Counted from the stretch's first letter, positions 1 to 13,800 are shown. The stretch is DNA of 64,000 nucleotides from Edaphochlamys debaryana (GCA_016858145.1 JAEHOE010000055.1:62001-126000); one strand, 5' to 3'. The notes: generated by a model not told the origin, from the letters alone. Program-made: numbers and translations.

Positions 1-1301
1 CCAACGCTTGGAAACCCGTGACAAAAAGGGGTGATGCGAGCGAGTGTACCACTGCCCCCCTGACTTGGGGCCCGTGCGCCGGCGTAAAAGTCTAGTTGTA
101 GGGTCAACCAGTCATACGTTCTGATGTTATCTGTGTGTGAAGCAAACCAGAGGTGCGTCCACACTAGTCATGCGCCCCGTCCCTTAGTCAAGGGGTCATG
201 TGTTGCGGCAGAGCGTCCGCAATAAATCCAGCCCAGACAAGCTGCCACTAGCGTGGCTAAGAGACGAAGAGTTAAGACGCTCGTCAGGGAAATATACAAG
301 CCGGCGCGGAGCGCCAGAAACAGCCGTTCACACTCGATCACACGGATGCAATCGAGCCCTGACGGCCGACCTGACTTTGCGGAACACTGCATGGAGAGGT
401 GAAACCAGACAGCTAGCGAGAGGGGCCCAGTAGCAGCGCAACGCAACGTGGGCTCACAGACTCCACATGTTTATCAGGCGAAGCACAAAGCACGAAAACT
501 CACGAGGCGGGAAGGACGGTACGCGATCAATCAACTGCCGGGGCCCGAGTGGCCTTGGGAAAAAAATGAACTCACTTCCCTCACCTCCCAAACGACACGC
601 CCAACCCACGGGCACACGCCAGATGCAGGGGGAGACTCCTTAGATCAATGTACTATGCGCCCGACCCAGATGCCCGGACAGACTCTTGACGTTCATGTAA
701 TAACCGCCCGACCCCATGCGTGCCTGCGTGACGCCAGTTGCTGCACGTACCAACCCGTACGGCAGGATCCCAGACCCAGACGCGGCCCCCCCTGCCGCAC
801 ATTAAGATTCAACCGTTAGAGATGTATGAGGATACACCACACCCACCCGTGTTGATCACGCGACTGAGAGCCAGCCTTCCTGGGCGTGTCGGCGGTACAG
901 CACTGCCGTACACCGCCGTCCAGCCCGCATGTTCCCAGCGACCATCAACATGCCCTCCCCCCCGGGGCACCCGGAATCCACGCCTTGCCCTCGCCATCTC
1001 CTCAAGTAAAACCAAACCGCCTAAGAAACGGCAATCAGCGGCGAAAGCGAGGCCCGTCCAGCTCCGAATGGGGGCGCTACATCCGGCTTGCGCATCACTG
1101 CCCCATGAAATGGTCCGGAAAGTTAAGCCGACGACCTGCCAGATTAAGATGCAGACGCGCAAGATCTAGTTCCAGATCCAGTTCCGAAGTCCGCCGCGGC
1201 GATAAAGCCCCATCGAGGTGCCGCCGCGCGGATCCCGCCGACGAAGCCCATGATGCCGGTTTGCATCCAGATCCAGTGACAGCGCCAGACCGGGCAATCG
1301 C
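1..1301. other. Left flank, no gene recognised
   Basis: No reading frame here resembles a known protein, and overlapping frames on both strands are short and compositionally uninformative. The right part, from about 1150 to 1301, must hold the 3' untranslated region of the minus-strand sulfotransferase. I found no TTACA (TGTAA on the minus strand) in this stretch, so its poly(A) site is not located. Bases 1150-1370 are unusually rich in GATC tetramers. Confidence 0.5.
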
Positions 1302-4300
1302 CTAACAAGATCCGACGCACGTGGGCATGCGGTCGAACCGGATGGGGTTCTGATCCGGATCCGCGCCCAGGAAGGACACCAGGCGGCGGGCCAGGTCGGG
1401 GCTCCTCTGAGGGGCGAGGATGGGGGCGGAGGGGGTGGGGGGGGCGCAGGGGGTTCGGTGTTGGGAGCGGAGCTCGTTCAAGGGTGCCGTCAGAGAGTCG
1501 CAACAGCGCGGAAATGGCACGCATTCTGATGAGGCGATAACTCGTACGGTCCGTGGTGCGGCTGATCGTGCAACCGCTGAACAGCAGGCCACCCGCCAAT
1601 CAGTCGGCCCCTGGCGCCTCCAGCCGAGGTGGCACGCTACCGTTTGATGAGCATCAGGCCCCACGCGATACGGTCTGCCCCCGCAATCCTCCTGCCGCCA
1701 GCCGCCTCGACCACCCGCCCCCCACTCCCCCATAAGGCCCCCGCTTACTAAGATCGCACTCAGCCCCTTTTTACTAAGCCCGTACCTACCTCAGCGTCAA
1801 ACATGTCCTCCATCAGCACCCGAATGGCCTTGGTGGGGTGGTCCTTGGCGAACTGGTCGAACCTGCGAGCGGTTTGGGTGCAGGGATGGGATGTTGAGAG
1901 GCTTTGCCGCGGCAAACAGCAGGTCTCAAGAGCACACCGTCCCTGCCTCGGGAAGGCGTGGTTGGCAGCCAGTGTGCTTCACCGAGCCCGACACATGGAT
2001 AGCCGCCAGACCGCCAGTGCCGTCGCTCACGGAACCCTCCTCTCCTCCCTTCCTCGCATGCAAGCGCGCACGCGCCCTGTTGGTGCTCCCCTTCTATTTG
2101 CGTGCTTCGCCTCGCCTCACCTCACTCCCAGCTGTGAGCCCTGCCTCGCTTCCTGCCCTCCCCACTCGCCCCACTTCCGTCAAAAAAGTGCCATACATCT
2201 CCCTCTACTTGTGTGCCCTGCCGTGCTTTGTGTCAGTACCCCTCGCCCCCCTTCCCTCGCTTGACCCCCTCCCTCGCCTCACCACGCGTGTGTTGCCCGC
2301 ATGTTGCTCTCAAAGACCTGATCGAACTTGGCATCGCGATTGTACATCTCCTTCTGCGGGTACGGATGCCGTACACGTTCGGCGGGCAAAACGGTTGGTT
2401 TTTGCCGACACGCCCCGGCCGCTCGGCAGCTGCCACTGCCAGGTGTCAGTGCTCACAGCGCCGCACACTCTTAGTGAATGGGTTGCTCAACCTAGCAGCT
2501 GAACTGCGTCCAGTACTTGTGACCCCGAGCAAGAAGCACATAGGGGTGTCAGCTATGAAATGGCGCGCACCCAAAAACTTGGATGGAGCCCCTGTAAACG
2601 CGAAAGGCGACTTACGAGCTTGATATTCGCCGCGAGGTCACTGGTGTTGCGCGTGTTGAGAACAAACTGGCGTTGGGGAACGGGGGGTAAGGGGATGGAG
2701 GCGGCGGCTTGAGTGGATGGATGCAGACAATGTGTGGCACGTGCTCTAAAGGCTGGCAGCCACCAAAACAGTTGGGCTTTGAAAATGCTTGCCGGGCATC
2801 CAAGTATCAAGACCTCACACCTCGGGATCTTTCCACTGACCCATAGGCTGTCCTACTGCGTCCGGCAAGAGCTTCGCCTCACCTTGACGTCATTGCAGAT
2901 CCCCGACAGGAAAGCCATGAACTCCTGTGTGCACACGTGGGTAGATCCCAAGGTCTTAGGAGGAGGCTGGGACCGGGGCCGACCGCGGCCCAGCTGGCAG
3001 CAGTGGCACAGGGCAGGGTACCCGAACAGAAAGTTGGAGCAGCAGCAGCCGGTTGCAGCACGGCCCACCTCAAACTCCTTGTACGATGCCTCAGTACGGA
3101 AACTGTTGCCACGAACGTAGCGGATCTCCTTGAATCCAGACACCACGTCTGTGTGGCATCAGGGGGACACAGGCGCCGGGTCGTAAGTCGGAGCGCACAC
3201 AGAGCAGCCTGCTGACAACGCAACGCCGCTGGACCGCACTCGTGAAGAGGCCTGAATGCTTGCATCCAAATAGAGCCGCCTCCGCCTCCCACCCCCTTGC
3301 CCGCGAGCTAGGCCTAGATCTGGATCCTGGAGCCATGATCATGCCCAGAGCCACCCAGATCCGAATCTCCTAGATCCGAATCCTCACACCTAAATCCTGC
3401 CCCTGCAGCACCCACACGCCGCCTCACCCTTGCCCAGGTAGCCATAGGTGGCCGTGTAGAGCGCGCGCACTCCCAGCATCGCCCGCTCCGGGTGCAGGTC
3501 GTTGAACCACGGCTCCTTGCGCCGAGTGGCGACGCTCTCGTACAGGCCCTGCGGGCAGCGCACGTCCGGGACAGTGGGTGTTAGGCGAGGGGAGGGCAGG
3601 ATCGGCGGGAGAGGATCGGATCCTCAAGCGCTCACGCCCTTCAGTACAGCTCATGGCGATCGCGAGACACGCTCAGTCCAGCTTCCCTGACGCGCTTTCA
3701 CCCCTTGGGAACGCACCTTGACGGTGGGAAGGCCCAGCCTCGCGCCCAGAGGGAGCGCCGCCCACGAGTCCCCGGCAGCAGTCGCCGCGGGGTGCTCCAG
3801 CAGCTGCTTGCTGGTTCCGGCCGCCAGGTCCAGATCCAGATCCGACTTGTGCGCGGATCCAGAGTGATGGGATCCGGACTTTGATCCGGAGTGGTGAGAT
3901 CCGGATCCAGAGTGCTTGCTGTGCGCGTGCCGGAAGTGGTGGTGCTTGTCGCCCTGCAGCTTCCGCCAGCTCAGCATGGGGACCTGCTCGTCCACCCGGA
4001 AGATCGAGTCTGAGTCAGTCTGCAGATCCGCATCCGCCGATGCTGAGTCAGCGGCCAGGAGATCCTCGTCCACGCCGTTGCCACGCAGGATGCGGCGGGG
4101 CCGGGAGGAGGAGCCGGTGGAGGGGGAGCCGCCCGTCGATGCCGTTGCTGCGAGCGATGACACAAAAGACCGGTACTCATCCGAATGGTGGTAGGCACGG
4201 ATCAGGTTCCTGCGTACGGCAGCAGGGCGTGTCGTACCATTAGTCATACATCATACACCTGGCCGATGACTAGCCAGTGACTTCCACATTAAATTCTAGG

Positions 4301-5356
4301 CCGCACGCAGCGTCCGCAGTCTTCTGACGCCAGGGTCGAGAAGCAATGGCAGACAATCGAGCTTGAGGAGCCCACGGGGACTGGAGCACAATCGCGCCTC
4401 ACCGGTACATGTTGTACAGGTGGTACATCGCGCCCTCCTGCTCTCCGCGAACCATGTGGTTGGGCAGCTGGTGGGGGTGGATCGGGCGGGAGATCGGGTG
4501 CGGGAGGGGGTCAGGCGCCACGTTTAGCAAGCAGAATGCAACATACACCTTCCCTCGCTGGGTATGACTAAATGCAAAGCACAGCCACTGGCTGCAGCGG
4601 GCTCTTTCCGTTGGGGCTACTGGGGCTGTGTAAGAGCACGCCCGGGAACATGGCCGGCAGTGTTCCTTGACTCACCCTGCAAGGCGAGGTTCGTTGTGCG
4701 GTGCCCAGCAGGGAAGCAGACGGGGGAGGAGCGCACGACAAGGGGCAGGGAGGGAAGGGAAGGGCGGGAGGCTCCGGTCAGCGCTGTATGGGTCCGGGGC
4801 CAGAGAGCACGTGTCCCAAGCGCTGACCCATCCCGTCCCAGCACGTCTGCAACCGTGCAGCTGACACCTCCTGAGTCCATTCCGACCCCACCCCAGCACG
4901 GCACCTGCCCTCAAACCCCTCCTCACGTAACCCAGCGTGCCCATCCTCCCTCATCGCTGTTATCACCCCTTCCTCATCAGCTCGCTGATACCCGTAGACT
5001 ACTCACTGGTTGATCGCGTCTGTGAGGGCCGAGGAGCCAGACCGGCCCGTTCCCAGCACGAACACGCAGCGATCTGACGTCAGCGGCCAACTGCCGAGGG
5101 GCGGGGCCGTCGTAATGGGACCGGTGAAGGCGGGGACGCCACCCTTGGCGCCCGAGCTCGCTGCGACCGAGGTAGAGGTTGTGGCAGGAGTCGATTTGGA
5201 GGTGGAGGCGGAGGTGGCGGAAGGACTGGGGCTCGAGGAGGTGGATGTGGAGTCAGCCGCCCAAGCGGCCATGGGGGTTGCCAGCACAGCTGCCAAGATG
5301 CATGCTAGACAGGATAGGGTTGGGTGGAGGAGCGCGGGCCGGCGAGCGCGGGCCAT
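1302..5356 (-). CDS. Sulfotransferase with signal peptide (10 predicted exons)
   Basis: Predicted PAPS-dependent sulfotransferase of about 484 residues, probably Golgi or secreted. Exons, in minus-strand order: 5356-5007, 4467-4403, 4209-3717, 3548-3428, 3148-3069, 2924-2883, 2666-2616, 2353-2283, 1862-1790, 1406-1302 (stop TAG). The N-terminus has a hydrophobic signal peptide or anchor followed by a Ser/Thr-rich stretch. Exon 1 ends in the 5'-phosphosulfate loop GTGRSGSSALTDAIN. FVLNTRNTSDLAAN (2616-2666) fits the 3'-phosphate-binding Arg/Ser motif. KEIRY and RAMLGVRALY are also family-like. Exon 3 carries a His/Ser-rich insert (about 3840-3960) that is not part of the fold. All phases agree except the exon 1/exon 2 join, which is one base short with canonical sites, so an assembly error or unusual splice is possible. 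The acceptor sulfated is unknown. Confidence 0.8.
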
Positions 5357-7880
5357 GGTTGCTGGGAGGGCGGGGTTGGCGCTGGCGCCCCTTCGTGTGA
5401 CGCGGCCCGGTTCAAGTCAGCTGGCCGAGCGGGCGGGAGCGCCGAGTCGATAGCTTGGCGGTCTCCAATCCACTCCGTGCGCTGCAGTGTGTTGTGCCCA
5501 GCCGCACGACAGAGTTCGAGTGCAGCGCAGCGCTGCTGCAAATGGCCGACGGGTCCTACGCAGCAGTCGGGCGCCAAGCGGTTTCAGAGCACAGGCGGCC
5601 AGTGGCCTTCCCGACACAACCACGACGATGGTCTGGTCTCAAAGGCAACACCAGGACTAGGAGCCGGGCTACAGGCGGGGGCGGCAGGATGCTATAGGGG
5701 GTTGCTCCTCACCGGGCACTCTCTTGTGTTTGCGTCTGTCGGCTATCAAGAGAGTGTGTGTATTGTTTTCAATAGAGCGGCTTTGGAGTGTTCTCGAAGT
5801 CCGTCCCAAATTTTGAACTAGACTCGAGTTCTCACCGCAGACGCTCGCGGCATCGCGGAACTCGGCCCGCGCGCTCCGAGGCGAGACACCGCGTAGTATC
5901 TCCATAGCACTGCTAGTCGCAACACGGCTGAAACGTCTAAGCTAGGGCTACCGCAACAGCGGGGTGCTTGCAGCGAGTCAATGGCCGAACAGCTGGCGAG
6001 TCGGCGGTGACTTGCCGGCTTTGCCCGAAGTACAGTGATGTTGCACAAGGCAGCCCTTGCTTGCCATGCACGGAATGGGGCTTGGCCTGCGGGGCCTGCG
6101 GCCTGCCGGCCCAACTATTCGCACCCCGTTTCCAGGGCGCCCCGTTTGCCGCCTCCCACCCCAAACAACACATCGCTAACACGGCTACTCAGCAGAGGTG
6201 GTGGCCTGAGGCAGCGCGTATGGAAGGCCGACCGTCGCGGATTCCGACTTGCACGCACCGCATCACCTCCAAACAACCACAACCCAGAGCCAAGTGCATG
6301 CCATCCTTTGTAAGCCAGCTGTCCCGCTTGGCATCCATGCCCCGTCTCCGACGACACGAGCACACCACGCTTGGCCTTCCCTCCAACCCATCAGCGGCGG
6401 GCGCGGACAGCCATGCAGGGTTGATGCGAGCGGCCCCTCTCGCCTGACGCCCGAGGCGCACGTGAGTTACGGTACGTACCCAGCCCGTGCAAAAGTACCC
6501 CCCCTTCAACAGCAAGTGTGGGGGCTCGCCCCCCGTGTGTCTCTTTGTCGGCTCTGTCGCCCGCGGCGCGGTGCCCTCGGCTGGCCCCGGGCAGGCTCCA
6601 CTGCGCCCTAGACGGAGTGGGGAATGCACGGGGCTGCTTCGAAGGCCCTCTCACTCGCGCCCTGCTTGAGGCGCCCGTGGGTTTCACTCAGCCCGTGCTG
6701 CCGTGCCGTCCCAACTGCTGCCCAAGAATGCTCACCCGTCCCGCTAGACTGCCGCGCTGCTTGTGCGCTGCATGGACGCTTTGCCCTCCGATCCCCCGTC
6801 ACGCTCCAACACACATTGGGGACGGTGGCTGGGCGCACGTGCAGCACACACGGGGCAAAGCCCCTCGGCACTACACAACATGAGGTACCGTACAGCGTAC
6901 ACACCCTCGCGGCCTCGCCGAATCCCTTCCTACCAGGGTTGCATGCACAATCCCCGTCCCGCGCTGGCCTACGTCCGCCGCATTTGCCTAGTGGCCAGTG
7001 GCTGGTACCACCAGGCAGCAGCCCTCGCTCACGTGTAAGGAAACACTGCGTCCTAACATACGTCTCACGCATCAAACAACCGATTCCTAACCTTGTGCCT
7101 CTATGCTATTTTGCCGCTTGTGGTTCGCACACGCACTGTGCTTCTTCCTGCTGGAAGTGCCGTTGTCGCGCTGCACCCACCACCGTCTCAACTCCTTCCA
7201 GCCCTTTCCATCCTGAAAGTTAAGACTGCTGTCCCGTAGATACCCGCAAAGCGGGCGAGAGGGCACACAATGAGGCCCCCCACCCCATTCACCCACACTC
7301 ACAGCTGCCCCAACGGGCCACAACCGACCGGCCACTGTGCACCCTCTTTGTACATGCAATAATGCAGTGCAGTTTGCGATGTGTCAGCATGCCGGAAATG
7401 TACCATTAACGTCCAAGGTAGGCAGGCAAGGGCTAATCACCTGTCATGCAAGCCGCCACACTCGGCTTGACCGCCTTGCTCGCGCGCTTGCAGTGCGCCG
7501 ATCCCAACCCAATCTCCCTTGCCGCTGCCCCCTGCGCTTCCCTACCCACTCACCACTGTCAACGTCGCCCTATCTTACACACGCCAACACACCGTTGTCT
7601 ACTAAAACCCCTGGGCTTCCGTACCCACTCCTATCGACGTCACCCTATCTAACCCGTGCTCCACGCCTCAACCTGCGCTGCATCCCGTCTGCTACATCTA
7701 GTCTGCTGTACGCACTTGTGCCCTGTACACTGTGTCTGATTGTGTCAAGCGCCACTGCCGACTGACCTCGCCGACTCCGGCAGCGTGTATGCGTCGCCAC
7801 CGCATGTCTCGCACCGTGCTGTACTACTGGTACGGATAAAGTACGACGCAGCTTGAGGCCACGTGGAGGTCGTGCGTGGG
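5357..7880. other. Spacer: sulfotransferase promoter and VASt gene 3' UTR
   Basis: Both flanking genes are on the minus strand, so the left part should be the promoter of the sulfotransferase and the right part the 3' UTR of the VASt gene. Overlapping frames on both strands show no recognisable protein. I see no tandem repeat, tRNA-like fold or transposon signature. Confidence 0.5.
7575..7579 (-). terminator. Candidate poly(A) signal TGTAA for the VASt gene
   Basis: TTACA on the plus strand reads TGTAA on the minus strand, about 300 nt past the TAA stop at 7881. TGTAA is the usual chlorophyte polyadenylation signal; the spacing is typical. Confidence 0.5.
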
Positions 7881-10800
7881 TTACTGCGCGCCCACGCCCT
7901 CGCCGCCGCCGCCGCCGGCGGAACCGACAGAAGTGCCCTGCGTCGCCGCCCGCACCGCCGCCGCGGCCGCCTCCGCCACCGCCCGCCGCAGCTCTTCCTC
8001 CCACGCCGCCCGCGCCGCCGCCATCTCCTGCGCCGCGCTGACTCGCGCCGCCGCCTCCGCCGCCGCCTGGTGCTGCTGCCCCCGCATCGCTGACGTCAGC
8101 AGCAGCAGTACGACGCACACCACCGCCAGGATCCAGGGCAGCATCGCGCGGATCTGGATCTGGCTGGATCCGCCGCTCGCGCTGGGGCCTAGGAGGGCCG
8201 ACCGAAGGGCACCCAGGATGCCGCCCGAGTGGGGGCCCGAGCTCGCTGCACCCTCCGTCGTGCCAGCGGCGGGGAGGGCCGGGGCGACGGAGCCGTCGGG
8301 CGGAGGCGGCGGAGGGAAGTCGCAGGGCCCAAACTTGGCCGCGAGTTTGGTTTGGAGCAGGTTGTATACCCTGCGCGGAGGGCGGCGGTGGGTGTGTTCA
8401 GTGCTGCCGGCTGCACGACGTGCTCAAGCTAGATGCTTCAATTTGCGCCTCTGCGCCAGCCGGCGGCCGTTCTTGACAGCTGCATGCCAGCCCGCCCACT
8501 CACGTCTTGGTGTCCGCAGGCACCTGCTTCTCGATAGTCGACCGCACGGGGAACATGCCGACCTTGGGATTGGGGATGACCCACTCAATCTGTTCAAAAG
8601 GCACGGGAATGAGTGAGCGATTGTGAGACAGAATCAGCAGGCAGATAGCAGCCAAGCCACCTGGGCTGCCCAACAACTCCAAACACCGTTTCAGCCCCAC
8701 CACCTCCCCGGCCCGAAGCCACCCGCACCTTGGCCGAGACGCTGAGGAAGACGCGGTCGGGGCCGGCGTGCTGCCCCACCACCTGTGGCCATTCGTTTAA
8801 GAGCGAGCACGAATGTTATCTTGGCGGTTTGCTAACTCAAACCCGGCCCATCTGCAGCCTAGCGCTCCACCAGTACAGCAGCAAGCAATTCACCCTGGTG
8901 GCCGTCTCACCGCGAACCCCCGCCAAGGCCTTCCTTTACCTTCCCCCCTACAGTGTATCGATGCGGGCGCCTGGCCCCCGTGCGCACGCACCTGCACGTG
9001 CACCCGGAACACCTCCTTGTCCCCGTAGCCGGGCACGGGGGGCGTGGCGATGCTCAGGAACACAAACCCGCCGGCGTGCTTGGTCAGGATCTGGGTTGGG
9101 TTGGGTTGGGGTGGGGTGGGGCGGGATGAGAGGAAGGGGCGGGGACAGGTACCGGAAGGGATGGACGGGGGTAGCTGGTGCTGTTTGCAAGAGGGCCGGC
9201 TACCGGGCGGGTGCGTGATGCTGCTGCAGCGCTGCGTACGGCGCGGATCTAGGATCTGCAAGTGACTCAGCATACCGGCACAGCATGCATTTCATGGCCC
9301 GCATGGTCGGGCTCCGCAGGCCACGCACGCACCTTCTGCACGGAGGGCACTTTCGCTGGGCCTGGGAATGGCCGCGGGATGGGCACGTAGCAGGCTGCGG
9401 CAGTTGGGGAAACGCGGCAGTTAGCAGTTTACTAATCCGGGTCACAGTCAGGTGACGAGGGCGTGCGTCTGGGCGGCCCTTCCCTCTGCAACCATGCCTC
9501 TTCCTAGTACAACTTAGTACAGTACACGCAAAGAAAAGGCGCCTACTCACTCATAACTCGCTCCGCCTCGCCGTTGGGGCCCTCCCGGAATGGCTCGTAC
9601 GTAATGTTGGTGATGCCCTGAGGGGTCGGTGCGGGTCGGTGGGGGTTGTTATTACGCACTCGTACTCAAGCCGCAGCCTCCCTTGCGCTGCCCAAACCTC
9701 GTCGTCAAACTGCTGCCCATGTCGTTCTGGAGCCGATCTCACCTTGACAGCAGATATCTCGTCCAAGACGCTGGATCCAGGGCCGTACAGCTCCCGGCAC
9801 AGCCTGTGAGGAGAGCGCCGAGGGAGGAGCGCAGGCCAAAACCAGTTGAAATGCCCGCCGAAACAATGGCTCCCTCGACGGCCAAATGCTCAGTACACCA
9901 AGCTCAAGACATCAGGGAACCCGGCCGCACTTGTGGCGGGGCCATGGCTTCCTCGGCCTCCATCCCTCTCACCAAACCCATTCTGCTTCAGACACCTTCG
10001 CGCCACACACGAGGTGAACTCAACCCGACCCGTATCTCACTTGTGGGGCCCAACCGCCACCGGAAACTCCGCGATTCGGAGCTCGAACGGTTGCGGGAGC
10101 TTCCAGGACAGAGCAGGGGTGGCCACGTCCGGGGCTTCCCAGCTGAGGGGCCAGGCGGCCGTGGCGGCGGCGGCGCCGCCGTGGGCCGCCGCGGCAGGCT
10201 CGGGAGAGGCGGCGGCGGCGGCAGCCGCCGCCGCAGCGGCGCCGGGGCCCGGCTTCAGGTTCTTCTTCAGCACCCTGCCCGCTGGCGCGGGCTTGGCGGG
10301 GGTGGCGGCGGGGCCGGGACTGGCGGGGACCTGGGCAGCGGTCGCGTTGGGCCCCGGTGGGATGACGAGGCCGGAGGGGGGCGCCAGGGGTGCCGCCGCC
10401 GCGGCTCCGGCGGCCACTGCCGCAGGCGCTGGGGCGGGAGCCTGCAGGAAGGCCCAGCAAGGAGGGGCGACTGAGTTGGTGGCGGCAGCTGGGGAGGCGT
10501 CCATCGGGGACATGGTGATCGATCCGGCAAGCATGTGGTTGTCTGAAGGAGGGCCCCCCAGCCAGGGTGGCGCCAATGGCGAGGTGGCGGTGGTAGCAAC
10601 AACTCGAGGCAGACAGGTGCTGCAACTCCCTGTGAGCTTTCCATCCGGGGATGCCCCCGCCCCCCGCAAAGAGGGCGCCCCCGCCCCTCGACTCTTCCCC
10701 ATCTCATGTCCACGCCGCTCACCGCCCTGACTAGCTGTAGCGTGAACTCGATGCTGGGGTTGCATGCGAGGTTCCTGTCGGTCGAGGAACAAGAAAGATT

Positions 10801-13800
10801 TAGAGATTGGGGTCACAGACGACTCCACAACGGCTCCAGACACGCGTCTGCAAGCCAAGACCGCCTCAACGAGCCAAGGCCAGGCGGTGAGTGACTACCG
10901 GTACGCTGTACGGCCTCATCGCGCGGGCTCTCCCTGGGCGGTACCAGCTACCAGGTCCTGTCTGCTCATCATGCGGTGCACGACCCAGGACCCTTCCTCG
11001 GTCCACACGCACCGGGTGTCCGGTACCGGTACCGGTACACCTCACGGCCTCTGCCCGGCCCCGTCTTTTCATGCGGCGTACGACTCGTACCCCGGAGTCG
11101 GACCCAGCCCTATCCCGGACCGCACGCACCGGGTGTCGACTCGGTCCATGACGCGTGCGACGCAGCAGCTGCTCTCCCATGACCCCGTGTCGGCACCGGC
11201 GGCCGGGTTGGGTGCTGCGGCATCGGCCGGGTTGGGGGCTGCGGCTGCTGCTGTGGTTGCGGCGGGTGGGGAGGCGGAGGTGCTGGGGCCCGTGGGGTCG
11301 GCGGCGCCCGGCGCTGCGGCGCCCGAGGGCGGGGCCCCGCTGGCGGGGCCGGAGCCTCGACCCCAGATCGGGTACTGCAGGGGCGAGGGAACCGGCAGCG
11401 GAGGGCTGAGTTCAAATTCTTTGCTTTGAGGGGATTCCTTGACTACTCCCTTCTCCCCGAACCCTGTGACCGGCGCTCAATACCGGTACAGCCAATAATG
11501 CCATGATGCCCGTTCCAGCAAGTGAGTATGGCGTTTATTGCTGAAAAGGCGATACAACTTGCCTGGGTCTTCGCCAGTCGGACGCTGCTGGCGCCGTCCT
11601 GGGTCGTTTGGACGAGGCAGAGGTGGAGGTGGGCCTCCTGGGGAGGAAGGGTGGGGCGCCAGTGGGCGAAGGAGCGAGGCTTTAAGCCACCTAGATGTAG
11701 GGAGGGAAGCACTGACTGCTCCTCCAGGGTAGAGTCCGCCGCTGACTGGGATGCCAGAGCATCACCACTCTGTCTCCTCCTTCCTGTCCCCCTGCGCCTC
11801 TGATCCCCACCCCCCACCCACCCCACACACACAGACACACCGAGCATCTAAGCAAACCTTGAGGGCGTCCTGCTGGGGGTGCTTCTCCATGAACGCGACT
11901 CGACGCGTGCCGAAACACACACGCTTTCCCCTCATCCCCCCACCCACGCCCCCAACCTCCCCCACCTTGAGGGCGTCCTGCTGGGCCCGGTGAAGGCGCT
12001 CCTCCGTGAACGCCTTGTTCAGCGGAATGTTGAACTGCAGTGGACGGAGGCCGCATGTGTCAGAGGAGCTGACGAGGCCCGCGTTCCGCAGGACTGTCCT
12101 TACTACTTTGCCGGAACAAGTTCTATGAAGACCGGGCCGGAGCCCCACCCCGCCCGCCCCCGCATGCACCTCCATAGCCGGCGGGTGGGCCTCGTTGCCG
12201 AACAGTCCGCATCCCAGGGCCTTGTACTGCATCTTGGCCCCTCCCAGCCTGGACGGGGGCAGGACCGACAGGAGGATGGACCCTCAGGGGCCTGGTTGGC
12301 AGAGGAGAGCGCGTGGCCGGTAGGGAACACTCCCAAGACAAGCGGTATGGTTCCCAAACCGGTTTCTTCTCTAAACTACCAACCGAACAGAGGCCCGCCC
12401 TTCTGTGTTCTGTCCCACGCCCGCTCCCCAGCCCCCCGGCAGTGCCGCTCCCAACCGCTCACGTGGCTTGCACGCCCAGGCCAACCGCCGGCATGGGCAC
12501 GTGGGCCGGCAGGCCCTTGATGCGGGTGACTTTCACCCGTACCTCGTACGACCCAAACTCTGCCATGATCTGGGGTTGAGGGCGGGGTGAGCGGGTTCAA
12601 CTGCTGAGCCCCGGCCACTGACACAGGGTGTGGCGAAGGCTGCTGTGGCTGGTCTGCGAGTGATTGTGAGGGCCCCCCCAATCAGGCCTAGTTCTGGCCC
12701 ATGTGAGTGACGCACGTACGGTGCGGCTGTTGACCAGGCTATCCAACCCTCAGCCCATTCAGATCGGCGCCCGCATGCCGTACCCGTGCGAAGTCGTAGT
12801 TGCGGATGATGTCCATCATGGACGCCACCTGCAGCCAACGGTCAACCGTCAACGGTCAGCTATCAAGCAACGGTCAACCGTTTCTAATGCCCGCCTTGAA
12901 GCTTGCCGCGGTCCAAGGCCGTCTGCTCGCAGGTTGCAGCACGGCGGCGCTCCAACCGCTTTATCCGCTTCAACCGTTTCAACCGCTTCAACCGCTGCTC
13001 GCTTCAGTCCATCAGACCCACCTCCCTATGCCGCGCCTTCTCCACCACCGAAAGGGTGTAGGTGAGCTTTCCCACGTGCGGGGTGACCGCATCCTGCTGA
13101 TACAGGCTCATGCTGGGCACGGAGACAGAGGGAAGAGGGAGGCAAAGGATGGCGGTTAAGGGTTTGGCAGGAACGCCCGCAGTGCGGGTGCGAAAGCCGA
13201 CCGTGCTACAGAGGAAGCACCGCACAATGCCCCATTCCTGGCAGACCCTGGCCGCACACAGGGAGCGTAACCCGCCCTTGCCTGATGCGCCGCGGTTGCA
13301 ACTAAGGATCCCATGCCGGCAAGGCGGCACCCCTATCACAGTATCACTGCCCCGCAAAACACACCTGTGGTAGGTCTTGGTGTGGCCGGGCGCCTGCCGC
13401 AGCTCCTCCAGAACCGTGGCCAGATTCAGATGGATCTGCGGCGGCGAGTCGCGGCAAGCTGTTATTACATGTAGTAGCGTCAAGGTATGGCTCAGGACAT
13501 GGCTCGGTTCGGCATGGTTGCGAGCGGTTCGGGCACTTGGGGGCCCTGGGGTTTTGAGGGCCTGTCGCCAGCGGGGTGATCACGGCACTCGTGAAGGAGC
13601 TCCACCAGACGCACGCACCTTTCCGCTGAAGCTGTCACGGGCAATCCCGAGTGCTGTGTCCTTGTCAATGACCTCGAGGGCCAGCGTGGTGGCAGCGTTG
13701 CCGTGATCGAGCGCCAGGGGCAGACTGCATGGTGGGGTGCGAATGGGGAGGGAGGTAGAGGAAAGAGGTGTGAGCGGTGTGGGAGGGGCGCCGAGCGGGG

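Noticed and set aside
7853..8616. Plus-strand Arg/Pro/Ala-rich frames
   Set aside because: They mirror the minus-strand exon encoding the TM helix and Ala-rich coiled tail of the VASt protein.
13340..13368. Another introner-like element at the GTGTGTTTTGC string in the VASt gene (minus)
   Set aside because: Only the short GTGTGTTTTGC matches; the GACGCGT half, the G-rich half and the exon-edge duplication are missing.
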